Positions 18,402-27,502 of a stretch of DNA of 64,000 bases are shown piece by piece. Source of the DNA: Planctomycetota bacterium (lineage in GTDB: Bacteria > Planctomycetota > GCA-2746535); the NCBI GenBank assembly GCA_002746535.1, contig NVWA01000013.1, positions 62,001 through 126,000 of the forward strand. The letters run 5' to 3'. The translations under genes and the position numbers were made by a program. Within the stretch, counting starts at the first letter, position 1, and each line of letters starts with the position of its first letter. The notes under the pieces are model-generated. The model did not search any database. It had not been told where the DNA came from and saw nothing but the letters and a program-made list of their open reading frames with translations.

Positions 18402-18965
18402 ATGCTAGATATGAATAATATTCAAAAAGGTTTAACAATTGTTTTTAACGGTGATCCATGTGAAGTCATTGAATTCCTACATGCAAGAACCGGCATGAAA
18501 AAACCTACCGTCTCAACTAAATTAAAAAATTATAGAACAGGTCAAATGCTAGATCACCAATTTCGTCCAAATGATAAGATTGAACAAGCATTTCTGGAAA
18601 AAAAGACAATGACATTTTCTTATAAAGATAAAAAGTCACTTGTTTTTATGGATCAAGAAACTTACGAAGAAGTAATTGTTGACCCAGAAGTATTCGGGAA
18701 AAGTGTTGCTTTATTATTAGAAGGTACTGACTGTAATTTTAAATATTTTGAAGATGCTATTTTACATGCTTCACTACCAGATAATGTAATCTTAGTAGTC
18801 ACAGAAGCACCACCCTATGCCAAAGGTAACACTGTATCAAAAGATATGCACAACGTTATTGTTGAAACAGGCGCGACAGTAAAAGCCCCACCATTTATTC
18901 AGACCGGTGAAAAAATTAAAATTAAAGTAGAAACATTTACCTATATGGAACGAGCAAAAGAATAA
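18402..18965 (+). CDS. efp: Elongation factor P
   Basis: A 187-residue translation factor that relieves ribosome stalling at polyproline runs. All three beta-barrel domains are present (N-terminal KOW-like, central DHQFRPNDKIEQA, and the C-terminal segment from VTEAPPYAKGNTVS onward). A GAGG Shine-Dalgarno precedes the ATG. The loop that normally carries the modified Lys34 (E. coli) or Arg32 (Pseudomonas) reads TGMKKPTVSTKLKN here. By alignment to the flanking TKLKN the tip position is Met32, with Lys33 and Lys34 next to it. No EF-P modification enzyme is adjacent. It has its own 238-bp upstream region and a GC-rich palindrome just downstream. Confidence 0.95.
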   Translation: MLDMNNIQKGLTIVFNGDPCEVIEFLHARTGMKKPTVSTKLKNYRTGQMLDHQFRPNDKIEQAFLEKKTMTFSYKDKKSLVFMDQETYEEVIVDPEVFGKSVALLLEGTDCNFKYFEDAILHASLPDNVILVVTEAPPYAKGNTVSKDMHNVIVETGATVKAPPFIQTGEKIKIKVETFTYMERAKE

Positions 18966-18981
18966 TCTTTCCGACAAGAAT

Positions 18982-18999
18982 GCCGGCAAATTTGCCGGC
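18982..18999. terminator. GC-rich palindrome between convergent genes
   Basis: A perfect 18-base palindrome GCCGGCAAATTTGCCGGC lies 17 bases after the efp stop and before the end of the convergent FAD oxidoreductase. It is very GC-rich for this genome and could act as a bidirectional terminator, although no clear T-tract follows. Confidence 0.5.
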
Positions 19000-19027
19000 C
19001 CCTCACATTTAATCCCGTAAACTCAAT

Positions 19028-20827
19028 TTATACACAAACAGCACTTAGCCATTCTTTTTGTTTCGATTTAACATGTTTAATTAAAAATGTTTTCATGTCT
19101 TGGCAAGTTGACTTTTGGTCTCCATTTGAAACTTGCATCTCTAAAATAAACTTAAAAGATTGTGTGTCTATTTCTCCTAGAATACAATCTAAGATACTCT
19201 CTCTAACATCCTCATGTTTCTCAGCAATTTTAAGCAATGCCATAACTGACTGAGATACATCCTGAAAATCGTTTAAATGATTAACCAGGAATTTCTTAAT
19301 TGTTTCAACAGATTCTTTAACGTGCAAAACACCCAATCCAAAAAGAGCACCATGGACTCTTTTTTGAGGAAAATGAGTACGGATTTCCTTACTAGTAGCA
19401 AGGCCTTGGTCATTTTCTTCAACCATTCCAATAAGAATGTCTTTACCTGAATCATCTCCCACAATGGTTAATGCAAAGGCCACATGTTTTAAAAATAAGT
19501 CATCACCGTCTTCATCTAACCACTCCACTAAATTTGGAATAAATGAAGAGCCTTTTCTTTTAATAGACCAAATAGCTATTCCTGGATAAGTAGAAGCCAA
19601 GCCCTCTTTAATGGCACTTACGTCAGTAATCCAATCTCCCCACTTTTTTTCTTTTTCAGGTAGAGGTTTACAACCATTTGTTTGAAGCTCTTTTGATAAT
19701 TCATTATATGGGAGGTCTTTTGCCATACAATTTGCTTTAATCGATAAACCAGCCATCACACCCGTAATTTCACCAAGCTTTTGCATATCCCTTTGCATTC
19801 TAAAAGTTTGAGCCGTATCATGGTCAATGGATACACATCTTCCTGCTACCAATAAACCATCGATTCCTTTTGGAATAACAATCCCAGGTTTCACATAGGC
19901 CATAGTCATTCGTGACCAGAAGCTACAAATGGTAACCCACTCTTGAGCTAAATCACTTTCAAATGCCCAGTCTCTTGAGTGGTTGTCATGATGCGCATAT
20001 GTCTGCATAGTCCACTCTGCTGGTTTTTCTTCGAGCAACATTTGTTCAAAATTTAAAGTATCTTCACCAACAATAAATCGTCCTTCACGTAAACCTAAAT
20101 GTGGTGACACATATAATAATTTAGAGTCTTCAACAAATTTGTCTTTTAAATGTAGGGTTTGAGCATTACAAATTGAAGCTGAAATTTCATCCGCATCAGT
20201 GGGATTAACATAACCAGCATCAAAATTTGCTGAACTTACTTTGCCATTATGCATTCCCCTAGGGGCAGAATATGGCTGAGGCATGCCATCAATTTCTCTA
20301 CCAATCGTAAAATCCCCTCCGGCCAGTACACATGCTTGGGCGTCACCAGATGCGTCAATAACAAACTTTGTCTGAATTGTTTTAATTCCTTCAGGTGTAA
20401 TTACCTGAACACCTACAACCTTATTTTCATCTAAAATAATCCCAATTACACTTGAGCGATAATAAATTTGAGAATTATTCTTTAAAGCTTCTTCTTCTAA
20501 GACCTTTTTCTTAACATCTGGATGAAAGCCTTGCACACCAGATGGGGAATAAACCTTATTAAACACTTGAACTTTCTCATCGATTTCCATCTGAATACCA
20601 CCTAAAGTACCATAGTAATACATGTGAATAGCACCACCTGTACCGACACCACCCATAAATGAATTTTGTTCAATTCCAATTGTTGATAGACCCTGTCTTC
20701 CTGCAGAAATTAAGGCAATGGCTCCAGCTGTCCCTAGACCAACAACTGCGGCATCAACAGATTCATCAAATGATCCAGTCCATTCTTCTTTATGTACAGT
20801 TTTATTTTTTAAATAAGAAAAGATCAT
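19028..20827 (-). CDS. FAD-dependent oxidoreductase (FAD_oxidored type)
   Basis: A 599-residue flavoprotein. The N-terminus holds the dinucleotide-binding fold (AAVVGLGTAGAIALISAGRQG, then GIEQNSFMGGVGTGGAIHMYYYG), which resembles the PF12831 family common in polysaccharide-degrading bacteria. A second FAD contact is seen in LLVAGRCVSIDHDTAQTFRM. The C-terminal 150 residues are helical and may be HEAT-like. The ATG lies in an ATGA overlap with the upstream gene's stop, preceded by GGAGGT, so the two are translationally coupled. The substrate is not evident. Confidence 0.85.
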   Translation of the reverse strand: MIFSYLKNKTVHKEEWTGSFDESVDAAVVGLGTAGAIALISAGRQGLSTIGIEQNSFMGGVGTGGAIHMYYYGTLGGIQMEIDEKVQVFNKVYSPSGVQGFHPDVKKKVLEEEALKNNSQIYYRSSVIGIILDENKVVGVQVITPEGIKTIQTKFVIDASGDAQACVLAGGDFTIGREIDGMPQPYSAPRGMHNGKVSSANFDAGYVNPTDADEISASICNAQTLHLKDKFVEDSKLLYVSPHLGLREGRFIVGEDTLNFEQMLLEEKPAEWTMQTYAHHDNHSRDWAFESDLAQEWVTICSFWSRMTMAYVKPGIVIPKGIDGLLVAGRCVSIDHDTAQTFRMQRDMQKLGEITGVMAGLSIKANCMAKDLPYNELSKELQTNGCKPLPEKEKKWGDWITDVSAIKEGLASTYPGIAIWSIKRKGSSFIPNLVEWLDEDGDDLFLKHVAFALTIVGDDSGKDILIGMVEENDQGLATSKEIRTHFPQKRVHGALFGLGVLHVKESVETIKKFLVNHLNDFQDVSQSVMALLKIAEKHEDVRESILDCILGEIDTQSFKFILEMQVSNGDQKSTCQDMKTFLIKHVKSKQKEWLSAVCV

Positions 20828-21627
20828 GCTACTACCTCCGCGAAAAATTCCATCATTTCACCCTTAGACATTGCTAAAAGTGGGTTCTCAAAAGAAACCC
20901 CTGGCAACCAAGTGAAATTATCTTTTGACCAACCTTTAGAATTTACAGGTAATACATCTAATCTTGTAGCGACTGACGCAAGCTCCCATTCTTTCAATGC
21001 AGCTGGTCTATCAATCCAAAAATCATGAATCTTTTTTCGGGCCACATCCCATGCAGCGCTAACATCTATCTCTATTTGTAAAAAAGCTTCGGATAATAAG
21101 TTACCCTTAATGATTTTAAAGTCACTACCACTTAGACTGAAATTATGATCAGTATTGCTGCCAGAATGTAACGTAGCCGATATATACTGGTTAGATTTTT
21201 TTTCTGTTTGACGATAACCTAAATTTGTTGTATCTAAAATCTGCTCAGCATAGATAGTTGAGAAACCATTTTGATTATATAGTTTAATCTCAAAATTATT
21301 TTCAACTTTATTTACACTCACAATATGAGTTAAAAAGTGATATTTTAATTTCGAATCTTTTAAAAACTGAAACAACAAAGGAGCCATTGCAGGTAAATGC
21401 ACCTTATCATTAGTTAAAATATTTCTCTCTTTCATTTGTGTAAAATAATCACTTGATAACTTAGGCAATGATTCCATCGCACTCCAACTACTTCTAGCAT
21501 TCATGGCATCAATGAATTCCCATCCTAAACTGCCTGAGCTTTCGATTAAAACAGAGTCCTCAGTATGACTCAATCCATAACCCAAACCTAAAAACGTACC
21601 ACCAATGATGGCTGTTTTATAATGCAT
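20824..21627 (-). CDS. FAD-binding companion protein
   Basis: A 267-residue protein beginning with a dinucleotide-binding strand-loop (TAIIGGTFLGLGYGL) and a VLIESSGSLG segment where an acidic residue would contact the ribose of FAD. An ILDTTNLGYR stretch near 145 looks like the second FAD strand. It is shorter than typical FAD oxidoreductases and may be a paralogous partner of the 599-residue enzyme encoded immediately downstream with a 4-base overlap. A strong GAGGAG precedes the ATG. Heterodimer formation with the neighbour is inference. Confidence 0.65.
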   Translation of the reverse strand: MHYKTAIIGGTFLGLGYGLSHTEDSVLIESSGSLGWEFIDAMNARSSWSAMESLPKLSSDYFTQMKERNILTNDKVHLPAMAPLLFQFLKDSKLKYHFLTHIVSVNKVENNFEIKLYNQNGFSTIYAEQILDTTNLGYRQTEKKSNQYISATLHSGSNTDHNFSLSGSDFKIIKGNLLSEAFLQIEIDVSAAWDVARKKIHDFWIDRPAALKEWELASVATRLDVLPVNSKGWSKDNFTWLPGVSFENPLLAMSKGEMMEFFAEVVA

Positions 21628-21748
21628 CTGTTTCTCCTCTATAATATTTAGATGTATTCAATTTAATAAAAGATAGTATCCAGTAGTCATAATGAATTAT
21701 AATAGTAAAATAGGCTATAATACTTATACTTTAAAGCTGTTTATTATA

Positions 21749-22633
21749 ATGACAGATATAAAAATCATCGATTTTAAAAAAAATGAACAAAAATACGCTG
21801 AGCAGAAGGTTCTAGATATTGAGGATCTTTTTGGAATAAATATCACAATTCACGATCCAAAAGGGATACTTCGTAACTCAAAGGATGTCCCAATTTTTGA
21901 TCACAGGTCGAGTCACCAACATCCTTATTGTGTCATTGGCCGATATGAAAAATCGTCCTACGACTATCAATGTTTACAACATTGCCAAATCAAATTAGGT
22001 CGAGAAGTTTTAAAAACGAATATTCCCTTTACAAGTTTATGCTGGAAAGGTGTGCGGGAAATAGTATTTCCAGTATATAAGAATGAAATCCATTTTTTCA
22101 CATTATTCGGAGGGGCATTTAAAGATGCTGAAACAGACTTTCCTAATGAACAGATACACATTACAAGAAAAGTTAAAAATCTTCATCACGAGCTTGAAAA
22201 CTTTAGTGATAAAAAATCTGAAGAAATTTCAAGAGCACTTGAATCTTTAGGTATATTTTTAATCGACTATATAGAGGATACCAAATATAAAACGGATAAT
22301 ATCAACCGCAAACAATTTATAAAAAACTTCTTCTTATACCATTCACATGAGAATATTAAATTGGAAGATTTAGCAAAAGTATTGTTTCTATCATCTTCAA
22401 GAACATCTCATCTTATAAAAGAGCTGTATCAAAAATCTTTTCAAGAATTATTAATTGAAGAAAGAATCAATCGTGCGAAAGTTTTATTGATAAGCTCAAG
22501 AAGAACGATTGCCCAAATTGCCTTAAATATCGGTATAAAAAATGAATTCTACCTTGGCAGATTATTTAAAAAAAAAGTGGGTATATCCCCAGGAAATTAT
22601 AGAAAAAAATTAAAAAATAAAGCAACTCAATAA
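21749..22633 (+). CDS. AraC-family regulator with PocR-like sensor domain
   Basis: A 294-residue regulator if the ATG at 21749 is used; an in-frame ATG at 21692 would add 19 residues of no recognisable domain. Neither start has a clear Shine-Dalgarno. The N-terminal 150 residues resemble the PocR sensing domain, with a Cys-rich segment (CVIGRYE, CLQHCQIK) and LFGGAF. The C-terminus carries two AraC HTH units ending in KVGISPGNYRKK. It is divergent from the paired FAD oxidoreductase genes and upstream of a GlpD-like gene; either could be its target. The ligand is unknown. Confidence 0.85.
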   Translation: MTDIKIIDFKKNEQKYAEQKVLDIEDLFGINITIHDPKGILRNSKDVPIFDHRSSHQHPYCVIGRYEKSSYDYQCLQHCQIKLGREVLKTNIPFTSLCWKGVREIVFPVYKNEIHFFTLFGGAFKDAETDFPNEQIHITRKVKNLHHELENFSDKKSEEISRALESLGIFLIDYIEDTKYKTDNINRKQFIKNFFLYHSHENIKLEDLAKVLFLSSSRTSHLIKELYQKSFQELLIEERINRAKVLLISSRRTIAQIALNIGIKNEFYLGRLFKKKVGISPGNYRKKLKNKATQ

Positions 22634-22695
22634 ATAATCTGATGGATTATAATAATATAAAATGGAAAATACTTTTTTAACTAAATTAAGAATTA

Positions 22696-24231
22696 ATGCC
22701 AAATATATCCAGAATTAAAAAACTAGAAGAATTGAAAAATGGCTCTTTTGATGCAACTATTATCGGAGGTGGCATCAATGGTGCGGTCTCAGCAGCCGTA
22801 TTATCCTCTCATGGATTAAAAGTCGCCTTAATTGAAATGAACGATTTCGCTTCCGGTACTTCTCAAGAATCATCCAACCTTGTTTGGGGTGGAATTAAAT
22901 ATTTAGAATCTTATGAGTTTAAATTAGTCTGGAATTTATGTAAATCTAGGAATCAACTCATCAAACAATATCCAGCAAACATCAAAGAAATTCGATTTTT
23001 GACTTCTATTCAAAAAAACTTCAGGAAATCTTCATTTACCATTTATCTTGGATCTCTTTTATATTGGGGAATGGGTAGATTTTTCACTAAACACCCTATC
23101 AAATTATCCAATAATAAAATTGAGTTGATTGAACCAATCATAAATACAGAAATAACTAACGGTGGTTTAGAATACTCTGATGCTTATTTAATTGAAAATG
23201 ATGCTAGATTTACTTTTCAATTTATTAAAACAGCCTGGGATAATAAAACCTGTGGCGTCAATTATACGGAATTAAAAGATTCCGTTTATGAAGATGGTAA
23301 ATGGAAATTAAAAATACATGACAAAATTGGTGAACAATTTTTTGATTTTGAATCAAAGGTACTCATCAATGCAACGGGTCCATTCCTTGATGCCATCAAT
23401 AATGTTTCTGACATTAAAACTGATAAAAAAATTACGCTATCAAAAGGTATTCATTTAATTGTTCCGCAAATAACCAAAGCTCGCCGAGTCATTACATTTT
23501 TTTCAGACGATGGACGATTATTTTTTATTATTCCCATGGGAAATAAAACCTGTATCGGCACAACTGATACTGCAGTTGACGATCCTGACCCTTCCATAAC
23601 TAAAGAAGATATACAATTTGTTTTAGAAAATATTAACAAACGTCTTGATCTTAATAAACCCATTGAAGAATCTGATGTGATCAGCACTCGCTGTGGTGTC
23701 AGACCACTTGTTATTGATGCGAGCCAAGAAACAGATGATGATTGGCTTCAATTATCCAGAAAACATGTACTAGAAGTCAACAAAGAAAAAAAACATATAT
23801 CTATCTTTGGGGGCAAGTTAACCGATTGCATCAATATTGGTGAAGAAATACATCATGAAGTTAAACAACTAGGCTTAAATCCGAATCCATATCATGAAAA
23901 TTGGTATGGAGAACCAACCCAATCTTCAAAACATGACTTTGAAGAAAAAGCCAAACAATTAACCGGACTCATGAAAGCTAGCAATGACGAACTAGGCACC
24001 GTTGCCGATAGGATTTGGCGAAGATACTATAATAATGCTGATGAAATTCTAAATATGATAAAAGAAGATGAGACTCTTTTAGAAGATGCCTTTGAAGCCA
24101 CTGGTCTATTAAAAGCTGAAATAGAATTCATGAAAAATGCTGAAATGGTAACTTGCACAGAAGATATTCTCAGAAGAAGATCCAATATTGGGCTACTTTA
24201 TAAATTGAATCAAACTATTTTAGAAATTTAA
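22696..24231 (+). CDS. Glycerol-3-phosphate dehydrogenase (FAD), GlpD-like
   Basis: A 511-residue FAD enzyme expected to oxidise sn-glycerol-3-phosphate to dihydroxyacetone phosphate at the inner membrane, passing electrons to quinone. The N-terminal FAD fold is IIGGGINGAVSAAVLSSHG, and the family segment FASGTSQESSNLVWGGIKYLE follows. FFIIPMGNKTCIGTTDTAVDDP near 275-296 and STRCGVRPLV near 330 match the substrate/FAD region. A C-terminal helical domain is present. It starts 62 bases after the PocR-AraC regulator on the same strand. Confidence 0.87.
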   Translation: MPNISRIKKLEELKNGSFDATIIGGGINGAVSAAVLSSHGLKVALIEMNDFASGTSQESSNLVWGGIKYLESYEFKLVWNLCKSRNQLIKQYPANIKEIRFLTSIQKNFRKSSFTIYLGSLLYWGMGRFFTKHPIKLSNNKIELIEPIINTEITNGGLEYSDAYLIENDARFTFQFIKTAWDNKTCGVNYTELKDSVYEDGKWKLKIHDKIGEQFFDFESKVLINATGPFLDAINNVSDIKTDKKITLSKGIHLIVPQITKARRVITFFSDDGRLFFIIPMGNKTCIGTTDTAVDDPDPSITKEDIQFVLENINKRLDLNKPIEESDVISTRCGVRPLVIDASQETDDDWLQLSRKHVLEVNKEKKHISIFGGKLTDCINIGEEIHHEVKQLGLNPNPYHENWYGEPTQSSKHDFEEKAKQLTGLMKASNDELGTVADRIWRRYYNNADEILNMIKEDETLLEDAFEATGLLKAEIEFMKNAEMVTCTEDILRRRSNIGLLYKLNQTILEI

Positions 24232-24283
24232 AATATAATCTTTCAAATTTCTGCATTTATGAGAAATCCCATTAGATATTAAA

Positions 24284-25768
24284 TTATTTAGATTTCTTAC
24301 GATTTTGTTGTTTTCGAGAAACTTGTGTGCGCGTGGCAATTTCGCGAGTTTTATATTTCTTTTTACTACCACCCGTTTTAGGACTTATCAATATCTTTTT
24401 ACCTTTAATTTTTTTAATAATTTCAAAAGCTTTATTAGCGTACTTCGCAGGTAATTCTATTTCAGTACGGTCATCATAAACATTTATATTTCCTATTTCT
24501 TCAGAAGGAATATCAATTTCATTTACGAGAAGACCAACAAAATTACCCGGACTCAACTTATCATTTTTGCCTCTATTAAAAACTATCGTCTTATAGTACA
24601 CATCTCCTTTTTGACTACTATCAACATTCGTGTCTTCAATGGCTTTAGACTTGTATAAATTAATTTTGACTGGTAAATGTTTCTTATGATAATCTATTAA
24701 TTCTTTTATTTCTTTGTCATTAACAGTAAACGTATAAGCGGATCCTTTTTCGAAGGCACGCCCTGTTCTACCAGTTCTATGCAAATATAATTCTTTAGAA
24801 TTTGGCAAATCATAATTTATAACTGTTTTAACTCCTTCGATATCTAGTCCTCTAGCTGCCAAATCGCTGCAAACCATTACTTGAATTATTTTTTCTTTGA
24901 ATCGCCTCAAAGCACTGTCTCTTTCTACTGCATCCAAATTTGCATGAAAACTTTCTGATTTAATACCTTTAGCTTTTACTTGCTTTCCAACTTCAATGAC
25001 AGATGATCGCCCATTAACAAAAATTATTGTCTGGCCAGCCCATTTTTTATGTAATATTTGCATTAAGTATAAAAATTTAGTTTCAGCTTCCGTTGGTAAA
25101 TAATAATAAGTAATAGGATAATCTTTTTCACCCTCTAATTCACTCATAAAAAGATGCTTTGCATTGATGATATATTGATTAGCCATAGCAACTAATTCTT
25201 TTGAAAAAGTAGCACTAAACATTAATCTCTGGGCATTGATGGGCACATGATTTAAAAGATATTCCAAATCATCATCAAAGCCCAATTCGAGAAGTCGATC
25301 GCCTTCATCAACAACTAAGTATTGAATTTTACTTAAATCGATGGCCCCTCTATTAGCAAAATCAATCAACCGTCCAGGTGCACAATTTAAAATATCAATT
25401 CGCTTATCTAATAAGTTTTCTTGTTCTTTTAAACTTTGACCACCATGTAATGTAATTATATTTAACTTTGATCCTGCAGAAAATGTTTCAATTACTTTTG
25501 CAGTCTGTTTGGTTAACTCCCTTGTTGGGGAAAGTATAAGGGCAATTTTTCTATTTTGACCAATTCTTTTTTTAAGAAACTGCTGTAACATAGGCAGAAT
25601 AAAAGCAAGCGTTTTGCCCGATCCGGTTCTAGCTTGACCAATAACATTTTCTCCATTTAATAAAAGAGGAATAGCATGTTGCTGAATAGGTGTTGGGGAC
25701 TTAATCAATTCACTCTTAAGGATTTTTAAAAGTTTATCGTCAAGACCCAATTCTCTGAAATTGTTCAT
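24284..25768 (-). CDS. DEAD-box RNA helicase with DbpA-type RNA-binding domain
   Basis: A 494-residue ATP-dependent RNA helicase. Motif I is ARTGSGKT (47-53 region), Ia PTRELTKQ, motif III SATFS, motif V ARGLDI and motif VI HRTGRTGR. Motif II is DEGD at 154-157 instead of DEAD, retaining the two catalytic acidic residues. The C-terminus has a DbpA/CsdA RNA-binding domain (NFVGLLVNEIDIPSEEIGNI) and a basic tail rich in KSKKKYK-like segments. DbpA-type proteins act in 50S ribosome assembly or cold adaptation. It begins two bases after the stop of the upstream esterase gene. Confidence 0.93.
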   Translation of the reverse strand: MNNFRELGLDDKLLKILKSELIKSPTPIQQHAIPLLLNGENVIGQARTGSGKTLAFILPMLQQFLKKRIGQNRKIALILSPTRELTKQTAKVIETFSAGSKLNIITLHGGQSLKEQENLLDKRIDILNCAPGRLIDFANRGAIDLSKIQYLVVDEGDRLLELGFDDDLEYLLNHVPINAQRLMFSATFSKELVAMANQYIINAKHLFMSELEGEKDYPITYYYLPTEAETKFLYLMQILHKKWAGQTIIFVNGRSSVIEVGKQVKAKGIKSESFHANLDAVERDSALRRFKEKIIQVMVCSDLAARGLDIEGVKTVINYDLPNSKELYLHRTGRTGRAFEKGSAYTFTVNDKEIKELIDYHKKHLPVKINLYKSKAIEDTNVDSSQKGDVYYKTIVFNRGKNDKLSPGNFVGLLVNEIDIPSEEIGNINVYDDRTEIELPAKYANKAFEIIKKIKGKKILISPKTGGSKKKYKTREIATRTQVSRKQQNRKKSK

Positions 25769-25770
25769 CT

Positions 25771-26433
25771 TTATAAAAGCTTCCCTATATGGTTAGAAAC
25801 AGAATTTAAGGCAACAGTGTCTATGGTATGATTTCCACTATAATTAATTAATTCAACATTAAAATTATTTTCTTTTAACCAATTAGTATCTTCTTTAATT
25901 TTCTCAGCAGTCATTACATTATCTTCATCCCCATGAACTAAAATAAATTTAGTTTCTATTTCATGAGTTTCACTATGATTTAAACTTTTAATTTCAGGCG
26001 GTATATCACCGGCATAAATAATTGCCAGTTTTATTTTCAATTTACTTAGGAAAACCATTCGATACAAAGATGAGGCACCTTGAGAAAATCCAAAACCAAT
26101 TTTTAGTGTTTTATCATATGCATTTTGACAAAGCTGATCATTAAAATTATTAAAATATTCTATTTGATAATCTACATGCAAATCTCGATTTTTTCGATTC
26201 ATCCAAGTGGAAACATACGAATTATTTGGCGTAGTAAATAAATGTGGCGCTTGCAAGGAACAATAATCAAAAGAATTTCCTGCTAAAGATTTTAGTGGCG
26301 CATCCATGCTTTCAGCCATTTGGGCATATCCATGTAATCCCAAAATAATTCCATTCATAGATTCTTCAGACTTAAAGATCTGAAGTGGAATCACATGATT
26401 GAACGATACATTAATGTTTAAAGTTTTATTCAT
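25771..26433 (-). CDS. Alpha/beta hydrolase, phospholipase/carboxylesterase type
   Basis: A 220-residue serine hydrolase. The nucleophile elbow GFSQGAS near residue 106, an acidic residue in HGDEDNVM near 169 and a histidine in SGNHTIDT near 202 form the expected triad, matching the small carboxylesterase/YpfH-type group. The ATG at 26433 is preferred; a TTG four codons earlier lies deeper in serC. Either way the 5' end overlaps the end of serC, suggesting translational coupling. The substrate is unknown. Confidence 0.82.
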   Translation of the reverse strand: MNKTLNINVSFNHVIPLQIFKSEESMNGIILGLHGYAQMAESMDAPLKSLAGNSFDYCSLQAPHLFTTPNNSYVSTWMNRKNRDLHVDYQIEYFNNFNDQLCQNAYDKTLKIGFGFSQGASSLYRMVFLSKLKIKLAIIYAGDIPPEIKSLNHSETHEIETKFILVHGDEDNVMTAEKIKEDTNWLKENNFNVELINYSGNHTIDTVALNSVSNHIGKLL

Positions 26434-27499
26434 TATTATTTTCAAAAGATTTCATAAAAGCAACTAACTTCTCACATGCTTCGTAGGTACAGGCATTATA
26501 TATTGACGCTCGAATTCCACCAACGGAACGATAACCTTTTAAGTTTACCAAGTCTTCCTTTTCTGCTTCAACAATAAACTTTTCGGTTAATGACTTATTT
26601 TCAAGATCAAAAATTACATTCATTAAAGAACGGTCTTCCTTAGATACATTTGTCACATAAAATTCTGACTGATCAATTGTATCATAAATCAACTGAGCCT
26701 TTTTATGATTTAACTGGTCAAAATATTCAACACCACCTTTTTTCTCAATCCATTTCAAAACCAAATCGAGCATAAAAAAAGAAAAGGTTGGTGGTGTATT
26801 ATACAATGAATTATATTCAACATACTTTTTAAATTGAAATAAATCTGGAATTGATGCATCAACTCTTTCAAGTAACTCTTTTTTAATAATCACTATTACC
26901 ACACCACTTGGCCCTAGGTTTTTTTGCGCTCCAGCATATATCATATCAAATTGATTAACATCAATTTTTCTGGAAAGGATGTCTGAAGACATATCACAAA
27001 TCAATGTTACATTCTGATTAACCGTATAATCATGTAATTGGGTTCCATAAACCGTATTATTTGAAGTCAAATGCAAATAGGACGTGTCCTCTCGAATATT
27101 CCATTCTTTAGGTATGTGGCAATAACCTTCACTCTTGGAACTTGCCACGATGTGCACATCTCCCAATTTTTTTGCATGTTCCGCAGCTTTGTTGGACCAA
27201 ATTCCAGTTTCTAAATAATCACATTTTTTATTCTTTAAAAGTAGATTCATAGGGATCAACGAAAATTGCATTGTTGCCCCACCAGGGCACAAAAACACTT
27301 CATAAGATTCAGATACATTTAGTAACTGTTTAAGTCTTAAAATCACAGAATCTCGAATTTCAATAAATTCCGGTGATCTATGACTGATCTCCTGAACACC
27401 TACACCTTTGGTAAACTCCAACAACCCTTTTGAAGCTTGCTCTAAAACTTCTGTAGGAATAGCGGCGGGGCCTGCGCTAAAATTATAACTTCGCTTCAT
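26426..27499 (-). CDS. serC: Phosphoserine aminotransferase
   Basis: A 357-residue PLP enzyme of serine biosynthesis that converts 3-phosphohydroxypyruvate to phosphoserine (and acts in vitamin B6 synthesis in some bacteria). The N-terminal FSAGPAAIP, a PGGATMQFSLIPMNL cofactor segment, the PLP lysine in AGAQKNLGPSG and the C-terminal YRSVGGIRASIYNACT are all present. It begins three bases after the murD stop and overlaps the esterase gene, so it belongs to the murL-murD-serC-esterase-helicase run. No serA is adjacent. Confidence 0.96.
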   Translation of the reverse strand: MKRSYNFSAGPAAIPTEVLEQASKGLLEFTKGVGVQEISHRSPEFIEIRDSVILRLKQLLNVSESYEVFLCPGGATMQFSLIPMNLLLKNKKCDYLETGIWSNKAAEHAKKLGDVHIVASSKSEGYCHIPKEWNIREDTSYLHLTSNNTVYGTQLHDYTVNQNVTLICDMSSDILSRKIDVNQFDMIYAGAQKNLGPSGVVIVIIKKELLERVDASIPDLFQFKKYVEYNSLYNTPPTFSFFMLDLVLKWIEKKGGVEYFDQLNHKKAQLIYDTIDQSEFYVTNVSKEDRSLMNVIFDLENKSLTEKFIVEAEKEDLVNLKGYRSVGGIRASIYNACTYEACEKLVAFMKSFENNNE

Positions 27500-27502
27500 A
27501 TT

